NCBI GenBank assembly: GCA_964646625.1
Contig: CAZYHC010000012.1
Coordinates: forward strand, 43,780-107,779
DNA length: 64,000 nt
Source of the DNA: DAOULT01 sp964646625
GTDB lineage: Bacteria > Chloroflexota > Anaerolineae > CAZYHC01
Direction: 5' to 3'
Shown here: positions 49,363-58,959 of the stretch, in pieces
How the letters are laid out: each line of letters opens with the position of its first letter
Numbering within the stretch: the stretch's first letter is position 1
The notes under the pieces: generated by a model
Database searches by the model: none
What the model saw: only the letters and a program-made list of their open reading frames with translations
What the model was told of the DNA's origin: nothing
Made by a program: the position numbers and the translations under genes

Positions 49363-50376
49363 ATGTATACAAAAAGGCTTAAGACAGCCCTTCTGGTGCT
49401 GACTGTGATCGTATCGCTCTTGTTCGTGCTCTCGGCCGGCCCGCCGCCCCGGCAGGTATTGGCCCAGGAAGAGGGAGGGTGGTGTAAAGGCGTCCACATC
49501 CGCTTCTTCGTGGGCGGCGCCGAAGGCGATGCCTTTGCTTCGATCGTGCTCAGGGGCGCGCAGCAAGCCGAAGCCGACCTGGGGCCGACCGTGGACTACA
49601 TCTTCTCCGGCTGGGATGTTGACGTGATGGTCCAGCAATTCCGCGAAGCCGTTGCCGCCCAGCCCGACGGCATTGCCATGATGGGGCACGCGGGCGATAC
49701 CGCCCTGATGCCAATTGCCGAAGAAGCGTATGAGGCTGGCATCGCCATGATGTACCAGAACGTTCCCGTCCCCAAAGTGCAGGCCAAGTTTGGGGGCGGC
49801 TATGTCGGCGCGCAGCAGTACGAGCAAGGCCGGGCGCTGGGCGAAGAAGCGCTACGGCAATTTGAACTGCAAGAAGGCAACCAGGTGCTGGTCTTCGGCG
49901 CCTGGGAAGAAGAAGGCCGGGTCTGGAGAGAACTGGGCACCGCCGATGTGTTTGAAGAAGCCGGGATGGACGTCATCAAGATCGTCGGTGAACCCGAATG
50001 GACGACTGACCCCAACCTGCAAATCCCCGTCCTCACCGCAGCCATTCTGGCCAACGATATCAAGCTGATGGTTAGCACTGGCGGCCAAATGTTGGGCGCG
50101 GTCCCGGTCCTGATGGAGGCCGTGGACGTAGGGCCGGGCGAGATCATCCACATCGGCTTTGATACCAGTCCTGCCGTCATTGAGGCCTTTAAAAGCGGCT
50201 ACGTGCAACTGACCGCCGACCAGCAGCCGTTCCTCCAGGGCTACCTGCCCATCTTGAGCCTGTGCGGTACGCTCGTCTATGGCTTTAGCCCCATGAATGT
50301 GGACACGGGCGCCGGCTTCGTGGATGTAAACAACTACGAACAGGTTGCCGAAATGGCAATCGCCGGCTATCGCTAA
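49363..50376 (+). CDS. Sugar ABC transporter substrate-binding protein
   Basis: 337 residues from the ATG at 49363, after AGGGAGG. Signal peptide about 1-35 (MYTKRLKTALLVLTVIVSLL, cleavage near VLAQ|EE). The mature part is a type I periplasmic-binding fold (RbsB/XylF-like): VHIRFFVGGAEGDAFASIVL, YIFSGWDVDVMVQQFREAVA, PDGIAMMGHAGDTALMPIAE, IIHIGFDTSPAVIEAFKSG. It delivers a sugar to the following ATPase and permease. The ligand is not known; the adjacent cellodextrin and GH31 enzymes point to a glucose- or xylose-containing saccharide. It lacks a lipobox, so anchoring is unclear. Confidence 0.88.
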   Translation: MYTKRLKTALLVLTVIVSLLFVLSAGPPPRQVLAQEEGGWCKGVHIRFFVGGAEGDAFASIVLRGAQQAEADLGPTVDYIFSGWDVDVMVQQFREAVAAQPDGIAMMGHAGDTALMPIAEEAYEAGIAMMYQNVPVPKVQAKFGGGYVGAQQYEQGRALGEEALRQFELQEGNQVLVFGAWEEEGRVWRELGTADVFEEAGMDVIKIVGEPEWTTDPNLQIPVLTAAILANDIKLMVSTGGQMLGAVPVLMEAVDVGPGEIIHIGFDTSPAVIEAFKSGYVQLTADQQPFLQGYLPILSLCGTLVYGFSPMNVDTGAGFVDVNNYEQVAEMAIAGYR

Positions 50377-50545
50377 CGCATCGTCGTGGATTGACCGATA
50401 GAAGGCCGGCGGATGCAGTCACAACGCAGCATGTGCAGATCGTATGACGTTCCCCTTCGCCGCGTTGGTTGCGCCGCCGGCTTCTTCGCTTCCCGTCCGC
50501 TTTCATGCCCAAAAGCCAAACCCTGCTTGCCCAAGGAGCCAGCCC

Positions 50546-51307
50546 ATGGGAGAAAAGCTCGTAGAATTACGGAACATTACCAAATCTTTTGGGAATGTGT
50601 GCGCCTTGAATCAAGTTAACATGCACGTCAATGCAGGCGAGATTATCGGGCTGGTCGGGGATAATGGCGCCGGCAAATCGACGTTGATTAAGATTTTGTC
50701 AGGCGTCTATGCCCCCGACTCCGGCGAGATTTACATTAGGGGCCAGCAGGTGGAGAGATGGTCGGTCCCCAAAGCCCAGGCCGCCGGCATCGAAACCGTC
50801 TACCAGGATAGGGCGCTCGCCGTACAACAGACCATCGCCCAGAACATTTTTATGGGGCGCGAGATCACCAGATTCATGGACTTCATCAGCTTGAAAGAGC
50901 AGTTTGTCGAAGCTGAGCGCCTCATGCGAGAGATCGGCTTTACCTCCGAAGTATTTACGCCCAACTCTATCGTCGCTACGTTATCGGGCGGTGAGCGTCA
51001 GGGGGTCGCGATCGCCAGGGCGCTGTACTTCGACGCCGATTTGATCATCTTGGATGAACCGACGGCTGCCTTATCACTCACCGAATCGCATAAGGTGTTT
51101 GACTTTATGCGCGCGGCCCAGGCAAAAGGCAGTTCGGCTATTTTCATCAGCCACAATATCTACCATGCGTATGACGTCTCGGATCGGTTCGTCATCCTCG
51201 ACCGGGGCAGGGTTATCATGGAAGCGGATAAGGCGCAAATATCGTCGGCAGAGCAATTGGTGGAGGACCTCCGCATGATTGCGCGCACCGGACAGCGACT
51301 TTCATAA
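50546..51307 (+). CDS. Sugar ABC transporter ATPase (single-domain, ribose-type)
   Basis: 253 residues from the ATG at 50546, preceded by AAGGAG at a good distance; an in-frame ATG 102 bases earlier gives an unlikely N-terminus. Motifs: Walker A GLVGDNGAGKSTLIKILSGV, Q-loop ETVYQDRALA, signature LSGGERQGVAIARAL, Walker B LIILDEPTAAL and H-loop FISHN. Ribose-type (RbsA) ATPases usually carry two such domains (about 500 residues); here there is one, as in the fructose system FrcA. It powers import with the downstream permease. Confidence 0.9.
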   Translation: MGEKLVELRNITKSFGNVCALNQVNMHVNAGEIIGLVGDNGAGKSTLIKILSGVYAPDSGEIYIRGQQVERWSVPKAQAAGIETVYQDRALAVQQTIAQNIFMGREITRFMDFISLKEQFVEAERLMREIGFTSEVFTPNSIVATLSGGERQGVAIARALYFDADLIILDEPTAALSLTESHKVFDFMRAAQAKGSSAIFISHNIYHAYDVSDRFVILDRGRVIMEADKAQISSAEQLVEDLRMIARTGQRLS

Positions 51308-51417
51308 TGGCCGGACAGCGGACGCATCTGGCGCGAGCTGGCCGACGCTTCAGCTTGCGCGACACGCTTCGCACCTGGGCTTGACTTTGCCCCATCGCGT
51401 TTTAGGAGGGATAACGG

Positions 51418-52416
51418 ATGACCACCGAACGCACTCAAGAAACCCCGGCCCCGAAAAGTGTAACCCTCGGCTTCGTATTTCAAAACAGGCGCGCTTTAAG
51501 CGCCCTGGTGATCTTTATCGTCCTCATGGGAATTTTTACCGTTGGCAACCCCCAGGTGTTTTTGAATACCCGTACCTATAGCGCGGTTTTTCTTAACCTG
51601 CCCATCATGCTTTTTGTGGTTGTCCCCCTGGTACTCGTGGTCACCGCCGGGGAGATTGATTTATCCTTCCCCTCTATCGTGGGCGTGGCCGCGTGGGCCT
51701 TTGCCCTGGCTCTGGCTGGCGGGTGGGATCCTTTTCTGGCCATGATACCGGCCATTGTGGTCGGAGTAATTACGGGGCTGGTTGTGGGGATTCTCGTCGC
51801 CTATGCGGATCTTTCCTCTTTAGTCGCCACCCTGGGGATGAACTTTCTCCTGCGCGGACTGATTAACATCGGGAGCCAGGGGCTTGGCATACAGTTTCCT
51901 GAGATTAGAGACACCGCGCTGTGGCAGATTTTTGCCGCAAGAATTGGCAAATTTCCCGTTCAGATGTTCTGGGGGCTGGCCTTCGTTGCGGTGGGCTGGT
52001 TGATTTTCAATGTGCATAAATTCGGCGCGCACGTCCATTTTGTCGGCGATAACCCAGGCAGCGCCCAGGAGATGGGCATCAATGTCAAGCGCGTGAAAGT
52101 TAATGCCTATGCATTTGTAGGCTTTGGATCCGCTCTCGCGGGCGTGCTATCTGTTTTGATCAATCGGAACTGGTGGCCTACCACCGGCGAGGGCCTTCTG
52201 TTGCCGACACTGGCGGCTGTGTTTGTCGGCGGAACCCCCACCTGGGGAGGCATTGGCACCATCGTGGGCAGCTCGATTGGCGTCTTTATCACCTCGTTCA
52301 TCGAAACCGGCATCATCGCCGCCGGTCTGACGGGTTATTACACCCAATTCTTTAACGGCCTGGTCATCATTTTATCCGTGATTGGACACCGTTTTAACGG
52401 ACCTCGATATCGATAA
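51418..52416 (+). CDS. Sugar ABC transporter permease (RbsC-like)
   Basis: 332 residues, ATG after TAGGAGGG. About nine or ten membrane helices; family motifs LVVTAGEIDLSFPSIVGVAA, VGILVAYADLSSLVATLGMN, VGDNPGSAQEMGINVKRVKV (the coupling loop) and AAVFVGGTPTWGGIGTIVGS. It forms the membrane channel of the importer, presumably as a homodimer, since only one permease gene is present. 110 bases after the ATPase gene. Confidence 0.9.
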   Translation: MTTERTQETPAPKSVTLGFVFQNRRALSALVIFIVLMGIFTVGNPQVFLNTRTYSAVFLNLPIMLFVVVPLVLVVTAGEIDLSFPSIVGVAAWAFALALAGGWDPFLAMIPAIVVGVITGLVVGILVAYADLSSLVATLGMNFLLRGLINIGSQGLGIQFPEIRDTALWQIFAARIGKFPVQMFWGLAFVAVGWLIFNVHKFGAHVHFVGDNPGSAQEMGINVKRVKVNAYAFVGFGSALAGVLSVLINRNWWPTTGEGLLLPTLAAVFVGGTPTWGGIGTIVGSSIGVFITSFIETGIIAAGLTGYYTQFFNGLVIILSVIGHRFNGPRYR

Positions 52417-52538
52417 CGAGGCCAAAGCGACCGGCCTTATCGACCGCCATTGCTCCCCTATACTATCTTCCGCGCCGGGTCACAGATTTAACCAGCCAGG
52501 ATACCAGTAGCATGGCTCAATCACGGGAGGGTAAATCG

Positions 52539-53573
52539 TTGGGTAAATCGTTTATGAAAGCGTTACGCAAAACCGCTGAGGGCGTGGGGCACGTCGAACT
52601 GTGCGAAGTGCCAGTCCCAGAGATCGGACCGAACGACGTGCTGATGAAAGTCTACGCCGCTGGCGTCTGCGGCAGCGACCTGTTGATTCAGGAGGACCGG
52701 CACTTTTACCGGGCGCCGGTCACTCTGGGGCACGAGTTTTCTGGTGTGGCCCATGCCGTCGGCCCGAACGTGACTGGCCTCAAAGAGGGCCACAAATTCG
52801 TGGCCGACATCGAGTGCGGCGGCGGCGACTGGCTGGGCGTCACCATCGATGGGGCCTACGCGGAGTTTATGCGGGTGCCGGAGCAGGTGATTTATCGCGT
52901 GCCCGACCACGTGTCGCTGGATTACGCCTGCCTGGCGGAGCCCATTGTGGCCACGCATCACCTCATCCAGGAGCGGGCGCAGGTGAAAGTGGGCGACGAC
53001 GTGGTGGTGGTAGGCCCTGGCCCGATGGGCATTATGGGCGTCCAATACGCCAGGGTTTGTGGGGCGCGCCGGGTCATCCTGATCGGCCTCAAGAGCGACG
53101 AAAAACGGCTGGAGATCGGCAGGCAGTGCGGGGCGGACTATACCCTGTATTCGGAAGATGGGCCGGAAAAGGCCGTGATGGAGATCACGGAGGGCAAAGG
53201 GGCCGAGTTCGTGCTGGAGTGCTCGGCCAGCCAGGAGGGCGTCCAGCACGCCGTAGACTGCGCCCGCAAGGCCCACGAAGGCCCCGGCGGCAAGGGCGTG
53301 ATCGTGTTCATCAGCCTGTGGGGGCGCAAAATCACCGTCAATCTCGACGAAGTCAGCCTGGGCCAGCTCGACATCCGCGGCAGTTGGAGCTGGAACGGCC
53401 GTGAAACCTGGGAGCACGCCATTGACCTGCTGGACCGTGAGGTCTTCCACCTGGCCCCCATGATCACCAACCATTACGCGCTCGAGGAGTGGGAGACGGC
53501 CTTTGAGAACCTGCGGGCCAGGCAGGACGTGAAGGCCCTGATCCACCCCCATGGACAGGGATGGGCCGACTGA
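52539..53573 (+). CDS. Zinc-dependent alcohol/polyol dehydrogenase (MDR family)
   Basis: The TTG at 52539 follows GGGAGG by eight bases; an ATG at 52554 begins the usual MKALRKTAEGVGHVEL, and an ATG at 52512 is also in frame, so the start is uncertain. About 345 residues. Catalytic zinc motif GVCGSDLLI...GHEFSGVA, NAD-binding VVVVGPGPMGIMGVQYARVC, ADYTLYSEDG. The structural-zinc loop with four cysteines typical of many members is largely missing (DIECGGGDWLG). Sorbitol, threonine or inositol-type oxidation is likely; the operon suggests a sugar or polyol. Confidence 0.82.
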   Translation: MGKSFMKALRKTAEGVGHVELCEVPVPEIGPNDVLMKVYAAGVCGSDLLIQEDRHFYRAPVTLGHEFSGVAHAVGPNVTGLKEGHKFVADIECGGGDWLGVTIDGAYAEFMRVPEQVIYRVPDHVSLDYACLAEPIVATHHLIQERAQVKVGDDVVVVGPGPMGIMGVQYARVCGARRVILIGLKSDEKRLEIGRQCGADYTLYSEDGPEKAVMEITEGKGAEFVLECSASQEGVQHAVDCARKAHEGPGGKGVIVFISLWGRKITVNLDEVSLGQLDIRGSWSWNGRETWEHAIDLLDREVFHLAPMITNHYALEEWETAFENLRARQDVKALIHPHGQGWAD

Positions 53574-53712
53574 AAAGCCGCACTTACTCGCTCATAGCCC
53601 CCGTCCTCGGGGGCATCCCAGGCGAGAGCCGCCTCACAAACCCGCCCTCGGGACGAGGGCCAGGAACTTTAAGGCAAAATATACATATGTATGTAAAAGG
53701 AGGAGAAATCTA

Positions 53713-56121
53713 ATGGCTTGCAGATCACCACTTCTACCGTTCGTTGTCTTCGCCGCTGACTCACCCGACCTGCCCGTGCGCCAGGCGGACGATCGCGGTG
53801 GGCCAGAGTACGTAACCAAAGCCTCGATCGTATCAGAGCACGAGCGGGGCCTGACTTTGAGGGGCGCCACCCAGACGGGTGAAACCATTAACGTGGCAGT
53901 CAGCATCGTGGCGCCGGGAATGGTGCGCGTCCTGCTCGAAGGGGAGAGCCCCGACCCGCGCCGGTGCACCCTGGCCCGCGATCTCTCCGACCAGGCGGTC
54001 ATCGTGTCGCTGGAAAAGTCCGAGGGGCGGGTAACTCTGGGGTCCGACCTGGTCAGGGTGCAGATCGACCTGGACCCCTTCCACCTCACCTTCTATGGGC
54101 CGGACGGTCGGGCCATCCTCGACCAGAACTACACGGATACCGACGTGACGGATCGCCTGGCGGCCTTGCCTTTTGGCTTTAGCAGGGTGGAAGGACGGCG
54201 CGTCGCTTTTCACGACACCTTCACCGCCGAGCCGGACGAGCACTTCTACGGCTTCGGCGAGAAGTTCACGGACTTCGACAAGCGCGGCCAACGCCTGGAG
54301 ATGTGGCATTACAATACCCTCGGCGTCCACACCGAACGGGCCTACAAAAACGTTCCCTTCTTCGTGAGCACCAGGGGCTACGGGCTCTTCGTGGACAGCG
54401 TTACCTGCGTCAACTTCGACATGGCGGCCAGCAACCACGCCACCTTCAGCCTGATCGTGCCCGACAGCGCCCTCGACTACTACGTCATCGTGGGCCCGGA
54501 GCTGAAAACCATCGTCACCCGCTATGCCAGCCTGGTCAGCTTGCCCATCCTGCCGCCCAAATGGGCCTTCGGGCTGTGGACGTCCTCCGGCTTCAAAGAT
54601 GACCGCGCCGAGGAGGTGCTGAGCCGCGCCCGAGAGCTGCGTGAGCACGACGTGCCCTGCGACGTGCTACACCTGGACTGCTATTGGCAACGTCACGGTT
54701 GTTGGTCGGACATGATCTGGGATGAAGAGATGTTTCCCGACCCCGAGGGCATGATCGAGCAAGTCAAGGACATGGGCTTCAAGGTCTGCCTGTGGATGAA
54801 TCCCTACATAGGCGTTGAGAGCGAACGCTTCACCGAGGCTAAGGAGAAGGGCTATTTCCTGAAGACGCCCCAGGGCGAGGCCTACGTGGTGGACTTGTGG
54901 GGCGGCGAAGGCCGCACTCATCCGCCGGTAGGCATCATCGACGTAACTAACCCCGAAGCAGTGGCCTGGTTCAAGGAGATCATCCGGCCGACGCTGCGCG
55001 TAGGGGCAGACGTTCTCAAGACCGATTTCGGGGAAGGGATACCGGCCGACGCGGTGGCCCACAACGGCATGACGGGCGCACAGTTGCACAACCTCTACCC
55101 CCTTCCCTACAACGACGCCGTCGCCGAGGTCACGGCGGAAGAGACCGGGCGCGCCGGCCTGGTGTGGGGACGTTCGACTTATACGGGAGGGCAGCGCCAT
55201 GCCGCCCAGTGGGGCGGCGACCCTAACTGCACGTACCAGGGGATGGCCTCCACGCTGCGCGGCGGCCTGAGCATGGGGATGTGCGGGCACGCCTTCTGGA
55301 GCCACGACATCGGCGGTTTCCACCGGCAGCCTACGCCGGAGCTGTACGTGCGTTGGGCGCAGTTTGGCCTCTTCTCGCCCCTGTCCCGGGCACATGGTAT
55401 GACTACCCGCCTGCCCTGGGACTACGGCGAAGAAGCCCTGCGCATCTTCCGCGATTACGTGCTTCTGCGCTATCGGCTGCTGCCTTACGTCTACACCTAT
55501 GCCAACATCGCGGCCGAGACCAGCCTGCCCTTGATGCGTCCTATGGTACTGGAGTTCCCAGACGATCCGAGCACCTATGCTATGGATTTGCAGTACATGT
55601 TCGGGGCGGAACTGTTGGTGGCCCCCATCTACAACAGTGCGGGGCGGCGGCCCGTCTACTTCCCGGCCGGGCGGTGGGTGGATTTCTGGAGCCACCAGGT
55701 TATCGAAGGCCCCCAGACGCGCTTCGTGGAGGTGCCGCTGGAGGTGCTGCCTCTGTACGTGCGGGCCGATGCCCTGATCCCTACCGTCGAGCCGCCGGAC
55801 TACCTTAGCGATGCTCCCTTCGACCTGGTCACTTTTGAGGGCTACCTGTTAGAAAGCGGCAGTTTCGAGCTGCGCGACAGCGACGGGGTGACCCGAATCT
55901 CGGCCTCGTTCGAGGGTTCTCGGCTGAACGTCCAGGTGGAGGGGGCAAAAAAGGAGCTAGGGCTGCGACTCATCCCCCTGCCGGGCGTGCCCGCGGTGGA
56001 TGCCGTGCAGGTGAACGGCGTGGCCCTGGGCAGGGTGGCGGCCCTGGAAATCGGCCCCGATGCTCCTGCTGGTTGGACGCGCCATGAGGACGGCACGGTG
56101 CGGGTGATGGTTCGCCGTTGA
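53713..56121 (+). CDS. Glycoside hydrolase family 31 (alpha-xylosidase/alpha-glucosidase-like)
   Basis: 802 residues from the ATG at 53713, after AAGGAGGAG; the frame upstream is open but unlikely to be coding. N-terminal beta-sandwich (DEHFYGFGEKFTDFDKRGQR), then a TIM barrel with the GH31 nucleophile motif VLKTDFGEGIP and the acid/base region AAQWGGDPNCTYQGM, as in YicI alpha-xylosidase, then C-terminal beta domains. No signal peptide, so it acts on imported oligosaccharides. KTDFGE is typical of alpha-xylosidases, but other specificities in GH31 cannot be excluded. Confidence 0.88.
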   Translation: MACRSPLLPFVVFAADSPDLPVRQADDRGGPEYVTKASIVSEHERGLTLRGATQTGETINVAVSIVAPGMVRVLLEGESPDPRRCTLARDLSDQAVIVSLEKSEGRVTLGSDLVRVQIDLDPFHLTFYGPDGRAILDQNYTDTDVTDRLAALPFGFSRVEGRRVAFHDTFTAEPDEHFYGFGEKFTDFDKRGQRLEMWHYNTLGVHTERAYKNVPFFVSTRGYGLFVDSVTCVNFDMAASNHATFSLIVPDSALDYYVIVGPELKTIVTRYASLVSLPILPPKWAFGLWTSSGFKDDRAEEVLSRARELREHDVPCDVLHLDCYWQRHGCWSDMIWDEEMFPDPEGMIEQVKDMGFKVCLWMNPYIGVESERFTEAKEKGYFLKTPQGEAYVVDLWGGEGRTHPPVGIIDVTNPEAVAWFKEIIRPTLRVGADVLKTDFGEGIPADAVAHNGMTGAQLHNLYPLPYNDAVAEVTAEETGRAGLVWGRSTYTGGQRHAAQWGGDPNCTYQGMASTLRGGLSMGMCGHAFWSHDIGGFHRQPTPELYVRWAQFGLFSPLSRAHGMTTRLPWDYGEEALRIFRDYVLLRYRLLPYVYTYANIAAETSLPLMRPMVLEFPDDPSTYAMDLQYMFGAELLVAPIYNSAGRRPVYFPAGRWVDFWSHQVIEGPQTRFVEVPLEVLPLYVRADALIPTVEPPDYLSDAPFDLVTFEGYLLESGSFELRDSDGVTRISASFEGSRLNVQVEGAKKELGLRLIPLPGVPAVDAVQVNGVALGRVAALEIGPDAPAGWTRHEDGTVRVMVRR

Positions 56122-56255
56122 TGACACCGGTTTAAGCTTCATTATTCTTGTTCCTCCTCGTCAAGATACTCTACAATCACCGCCCCCGGGACGGAGGCTA
56201 GAGCAGTTGGCCCCGCCCCGGATTTTGACAGGGCCCTGCTTTCTGGATCTCGACC

Positions 56256-56284
56256 TTGACAAGCGGAACGAACTGCGGTAAAAT
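56256..56284 (+). promoter_or_regulatory. Promoter of the LacI-family regulator
   Basis: -35 TTGACA (56256-56261), spacer 17, -10 TAAAAT (56279-56284). The start point near 56291 falls beside operator 1 (56295-56310), a classic repression layout. The rest of 56122-56434 holds no gene. Confidence 0.7.
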
Positions 56285-56294
56285 GGGCTTACTG

Positions 56295-56310
56295 GTGGGA
56301 GCGTTCCCAC
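56295..56310. promoter_or_regulatory. CebR/CelR-type operator 1
   Basis: gtgggagcgttcccac is a near-palindrome one base off TGGGAGCGCTCCCA, the operator described for actinobacterial cellobiose regulators CebR and CelR. It lies about ten bases after the -10 hexamer. Confidence 0.7.
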
Positions 56311-56398
56311 TAGTAAGGAACGATCTCCAGTATATAATTGTATTCGGTTGCATCTTTGCGGTGTATGAGTTAATTCTTAACCGAAATCTGGTTTTTGT

Positions 56399-56415
56399 GT
56401 GGGAACGCTCCCCAC
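56399..56415. promoter_or_regulatory. CebR/CelR-type operator 2
   Basis: gtgggaacgctccccac is nearly the inverse complement of operator 1, with one extra c. The two sites are about 104 bases apart (ten helical turns), which allows DNA looping. It ends 20 bases before the regulator ATG. Confidence 0.7.
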
Positions 56416-56434
56416 ACCTTGGGGTAACTTCGAT

Positions 56435-57460
56435 ATGGGCAAATTGACTCTGGAAGAGATAGCCAAACTGGCCGGGGTGTCCCGCTCCACGGTGTCGCGC
56501 GTGGTCAACAACCATCCCAGGGTAAGCGCCGAGGTACGACAGCGGGTTAAAAAGATCATTGCCGAGACAGGCTATCAACCTGATCCGGCGGCTCGTTCTC
56601 TGGTGATGCGGCGTTCTGGCATCATCGGGTTGGTTATCCCGCGTGCGGTGCAGTCCCTCTTTCCCGATCCCTATTACCCACAGTTGATTCAGGGGATCGC
56701 TCGGACCTGTAACGCCAACGATTATACCCTGTCCCTTTTTCTGTTTCACACCGCGGACGAGGAGCGGAGGCTATACCCCAGGGTGCTGCGCAACCAATTA
56801 GTTGACGGGGTAATTGTCACCGGCTTACGGATAGATGGGCCTCTTCTTCCGCAACTAATCGAAAACCAGATACCCTTTGTGATGGTGGGACGGCCGGCTG
56901 GGAAGCCAGAGGTTAGTTTCGTGGATGTTGATAACGTGGTGGGGGCATATTCGGCCGTGAGTCACCTGGTTCGGTTAGGATATGAGAGAATTGCCACCAT
57001 TACGGGCCCCTTGAACACCACCGTTGGTCTCGACCGTCGGCAGGGCTACCTGGAGGCGCTCAACGATCGAAGTCCATTGATGGCCGAGGGTGATTTCACT
57101 GAGGAAGGCGGCTATTACGCCATGCGGCGGTTGCTTCCCCACAAGCCAGACGCGGTCTTCGCCGCGTCAGATACTATGGCCTTTGGCGCGCTGCGGGCCT
57201 TGCGCGGGGAAGGTCTAGCCGTGCCCAACGATGTGGCCCTGGTGGGCTTTGACGATCTGCCTACGGCGGCCTTTTCCGACCCGCCGCTGACTACTATCCG
57301 GCAACCAATTCTGCGCACTGGCGCCGAGGCGGTTGAAATCCTGGTTGACATTCTGACCAATGGGCCTGAGCCAGCGCGTCATATCGTGCTGGCCACTGAA
57401 CTGATCATTCGAGCCTCCTGCGGTTCGACCCAGAAGAAACACGTGACTGACCAGGTCTAA
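56435..57460 (+). CDS. LacI-family repressor (CebR/CelR-like)
   Basis: 341 residues from the ATG at 56435. The DNA-binding head is LTLEEIAKLAGVSRSTVSRV VNN..., with the hinge helix PDPAARSLVMRRSG at about 46-60. The effector domain follows (PYYPQLIQGIARTCNANDYT, DGVIVTG, FVDVDNVVGAYSAVSHLVRL, DAVFAASDTMAFGALRAL). The two operators upstream match the cellobiose-regulator type, so it probably represses itself and the adjoining beta-glucosidase and GH94 genes until a glucan disaccharide appears. The effector is inferred. Confidence 0.88.
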   Translation: MGKLTLEEIAKLAGVSRSTVSRVVNNHPRVSAEVRQRVKKIIAETGYQPDPAARSLVMRRSGIIGLVIPRAVQSLFPDPYYPQLIQGIARTCNANDYTLSLFLFHTADEERRLYPRVLRNQLVDGVIVTGLRIDGPLLPQLIENQIPFVMVGRPAGKPEVSFVDVDNVVGAYSAVSHLVRLGYERIATITGPLNTTVGLDRRQGYLEALNDRSPLMAEGDFTEEGGYYAMRRLLPHKPDAVFAASDTMAFGALRALRGEGLAVPNDVALVGFDDLPTAAFSDPPLTTIRQPILRTGAEAVEILVDILTNGPEPARHIVLATELIIRASCGSTQKKHVTDQV

Positions 57461-57585
57461 ATCCCTGTGGCCCTGACGTTTTTAACCCTGCAAAGGCACT
57501 TTATCAGCGGCCTCACCGCCGGGGCGGTTAAGTAATTGCCCGCGGTTATGCCTATCCATCCTGTTGCTTAGAAGGAGATTCGGCC

Positions 57586-58929
57586 ATGGTAGAAACTTTG
57601 ACTTTTCCCGATTGTTTCCTGTGGGGAGCGGCTACGGCCGCTTATCAAATCGAAGGGGCGTGGAACGCCGACGGCAAAGGCGAGTCCATCTGGGATCGCT
57701 TCTGCCACACGCCCGGCAAAATTCATGCGGGCCATACCGGTGACGTGGCCTGCGACCACTACCATCGCTGGGCCGAGGACGTCGCCCTGATGCGTGAGAT
57801 GGGGTTGCAGGCCTATCGCTTTTCCATCTCGTGGCCGCGTGTCATCCCTGCCGGGTGGGGGGCGGTCAACCTGGCCGGAGTGGACTTTTACGACCGACTG
57901 GTGGATGCCCTGCTCGAAGCAAACATCGAGCCGTTCGTCACGCTCTACCACTGGGACCTGCCCCAGGCGCTGCAAGACTGCGGCGGGTGGGGCGAGCGCG
58001 AGGTGTGCGGTTGCTTTGCCGACTACGCCGCGCTGATGGTTCGCCGCCTGGGCGACCGCGTACGCCGATGGGCAACCTTCAACGAGCCGTGGGTGGTGGC
58101 CTTTATCGGTTACGGCCGCGGCAGGCACGCCCCCGGTCTGCGAGATGAGAAACTCGCGCGGCAGGTGACGCATCATTTGCTGGTCGCGCACGGCCTGGCC
58201 GCGCAGGCGATGCGCGCCCTCCAGCCACAGGTCGAAGTGGGCATTGTGCTCAACATGAGTCCGCTGGAGGCGGTTGACGGCTCGCCTGAGGACCGCGCCA
58301 TGGCCGAGCAAAACTGGCAGGAGAACGAAGGCTGGTTCCTGTCCCCACTCTTGCAGGCGCATTACCCGCCCGCTGCGTGGGAAGCTTATGGCCGTGATGT
58401 GTCCGTCGTTCGCCCCGGCGACCTGGCCCTGATAGCCCAACGCCTGGATTTCCTGGGCGTCAACTTTTATATGCGGCATGTGATAAGGGACGGCGCCCTC
58501 CTCTCGCCTGTGCCCGGCTCCGAGTATACCGAGATGGGCTGGGAAGTCCACGCCCCTGCGCTCAGGCGGCTGCTGGTCCGCCTGCACCGCGATTATCCCG
58601 TCCCGCCATTGTACGTCACCGAGAACGGGGCGGCGTTCGAGGACGAGGTCAGCCCGGATGGGCAGGTGCACGACCCCCGGCGATTGAACTACCTGCACCA
58701 GCACCTTACCCAGGTGCGCCTGGCGATAGACGATGGGGTGAACCTGCGAGGTTACTTCGCGTGGTCCTTGCTGGACAACTTTGAATGGGCCTTCGGCTAC
58801 TCCAAACGCTTCGGCCTGATCTATGTGGATTACGCCACTCAGCAGCGCCTCGTCAAGGACAGCGGCGAGTGGTATGCGCGAGTCATTGAGCGCAACGGCG
58901 TAGACAGGCCGGCGGGGCCGGAAGGCTGA
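57586..58929 (+). CDS. GH1 beta-glucosidase
   Basis: 447 residues, ATG after AGAAGGAGA. Intact GH1 barrel: FLWGAATAAYQIEGAWNADG at the start, YRFSISWPRVIP, WATFNEPWVVAFIGYGRG (TFNEP acid/base) and PPLYVTENGAAFEDE (nucleophile in TENG), then GYFAWSLLDNFEWAFGYSKR. Length matches the family. No signal peptide, so it hydrolyses imported beta-linked disaccharides such as cellobiose to glucose. It is 126 bases after the regulator and just before the GH94 gene. Confidence 0.93.
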   Translation: MVETLTFPDCFLWGAATAAYQIEGAWNADGKGESIWDRFCHTPGKIHAGHTGDVACDHYHRWAEDVALMREMGLQAYRFSISWPRVIPAGWGAVNLAGVDFYDRLVDALLEANIEPFVTLYHWDLPQALQDCGGWGEREVCGCFADYAALMVRRLGDRVRRWATFNEPWVVAFIGYGRGRHAPGLRDEKLARQVTHHLLVAHGLAAQAMRALQPQVEVGIVLNMSPLEAVDGSPEDRAMAEQNWQENEGWFLSPLLQAHYPPAAWEAYGRDVSVVRPGDLALIAQRLDFLGVNFYMRHVIRDGALLSPVPGSEYTEMGWEVHAPALRRLLVRLHRDYPVPPLYVTENGAAFEDEVSPDGQVHDPRRLNYLHQHLTQVRLAIDDGVNLRGYFAWSLLDNFEWAFGYSKRFGLIYVDYATQQRLVKDSGEWYARVIERNGVDRPAGPEG

Positions 58930-58959
58930 TTAAAGGACTCGATAGATAAAGTAGGTCCC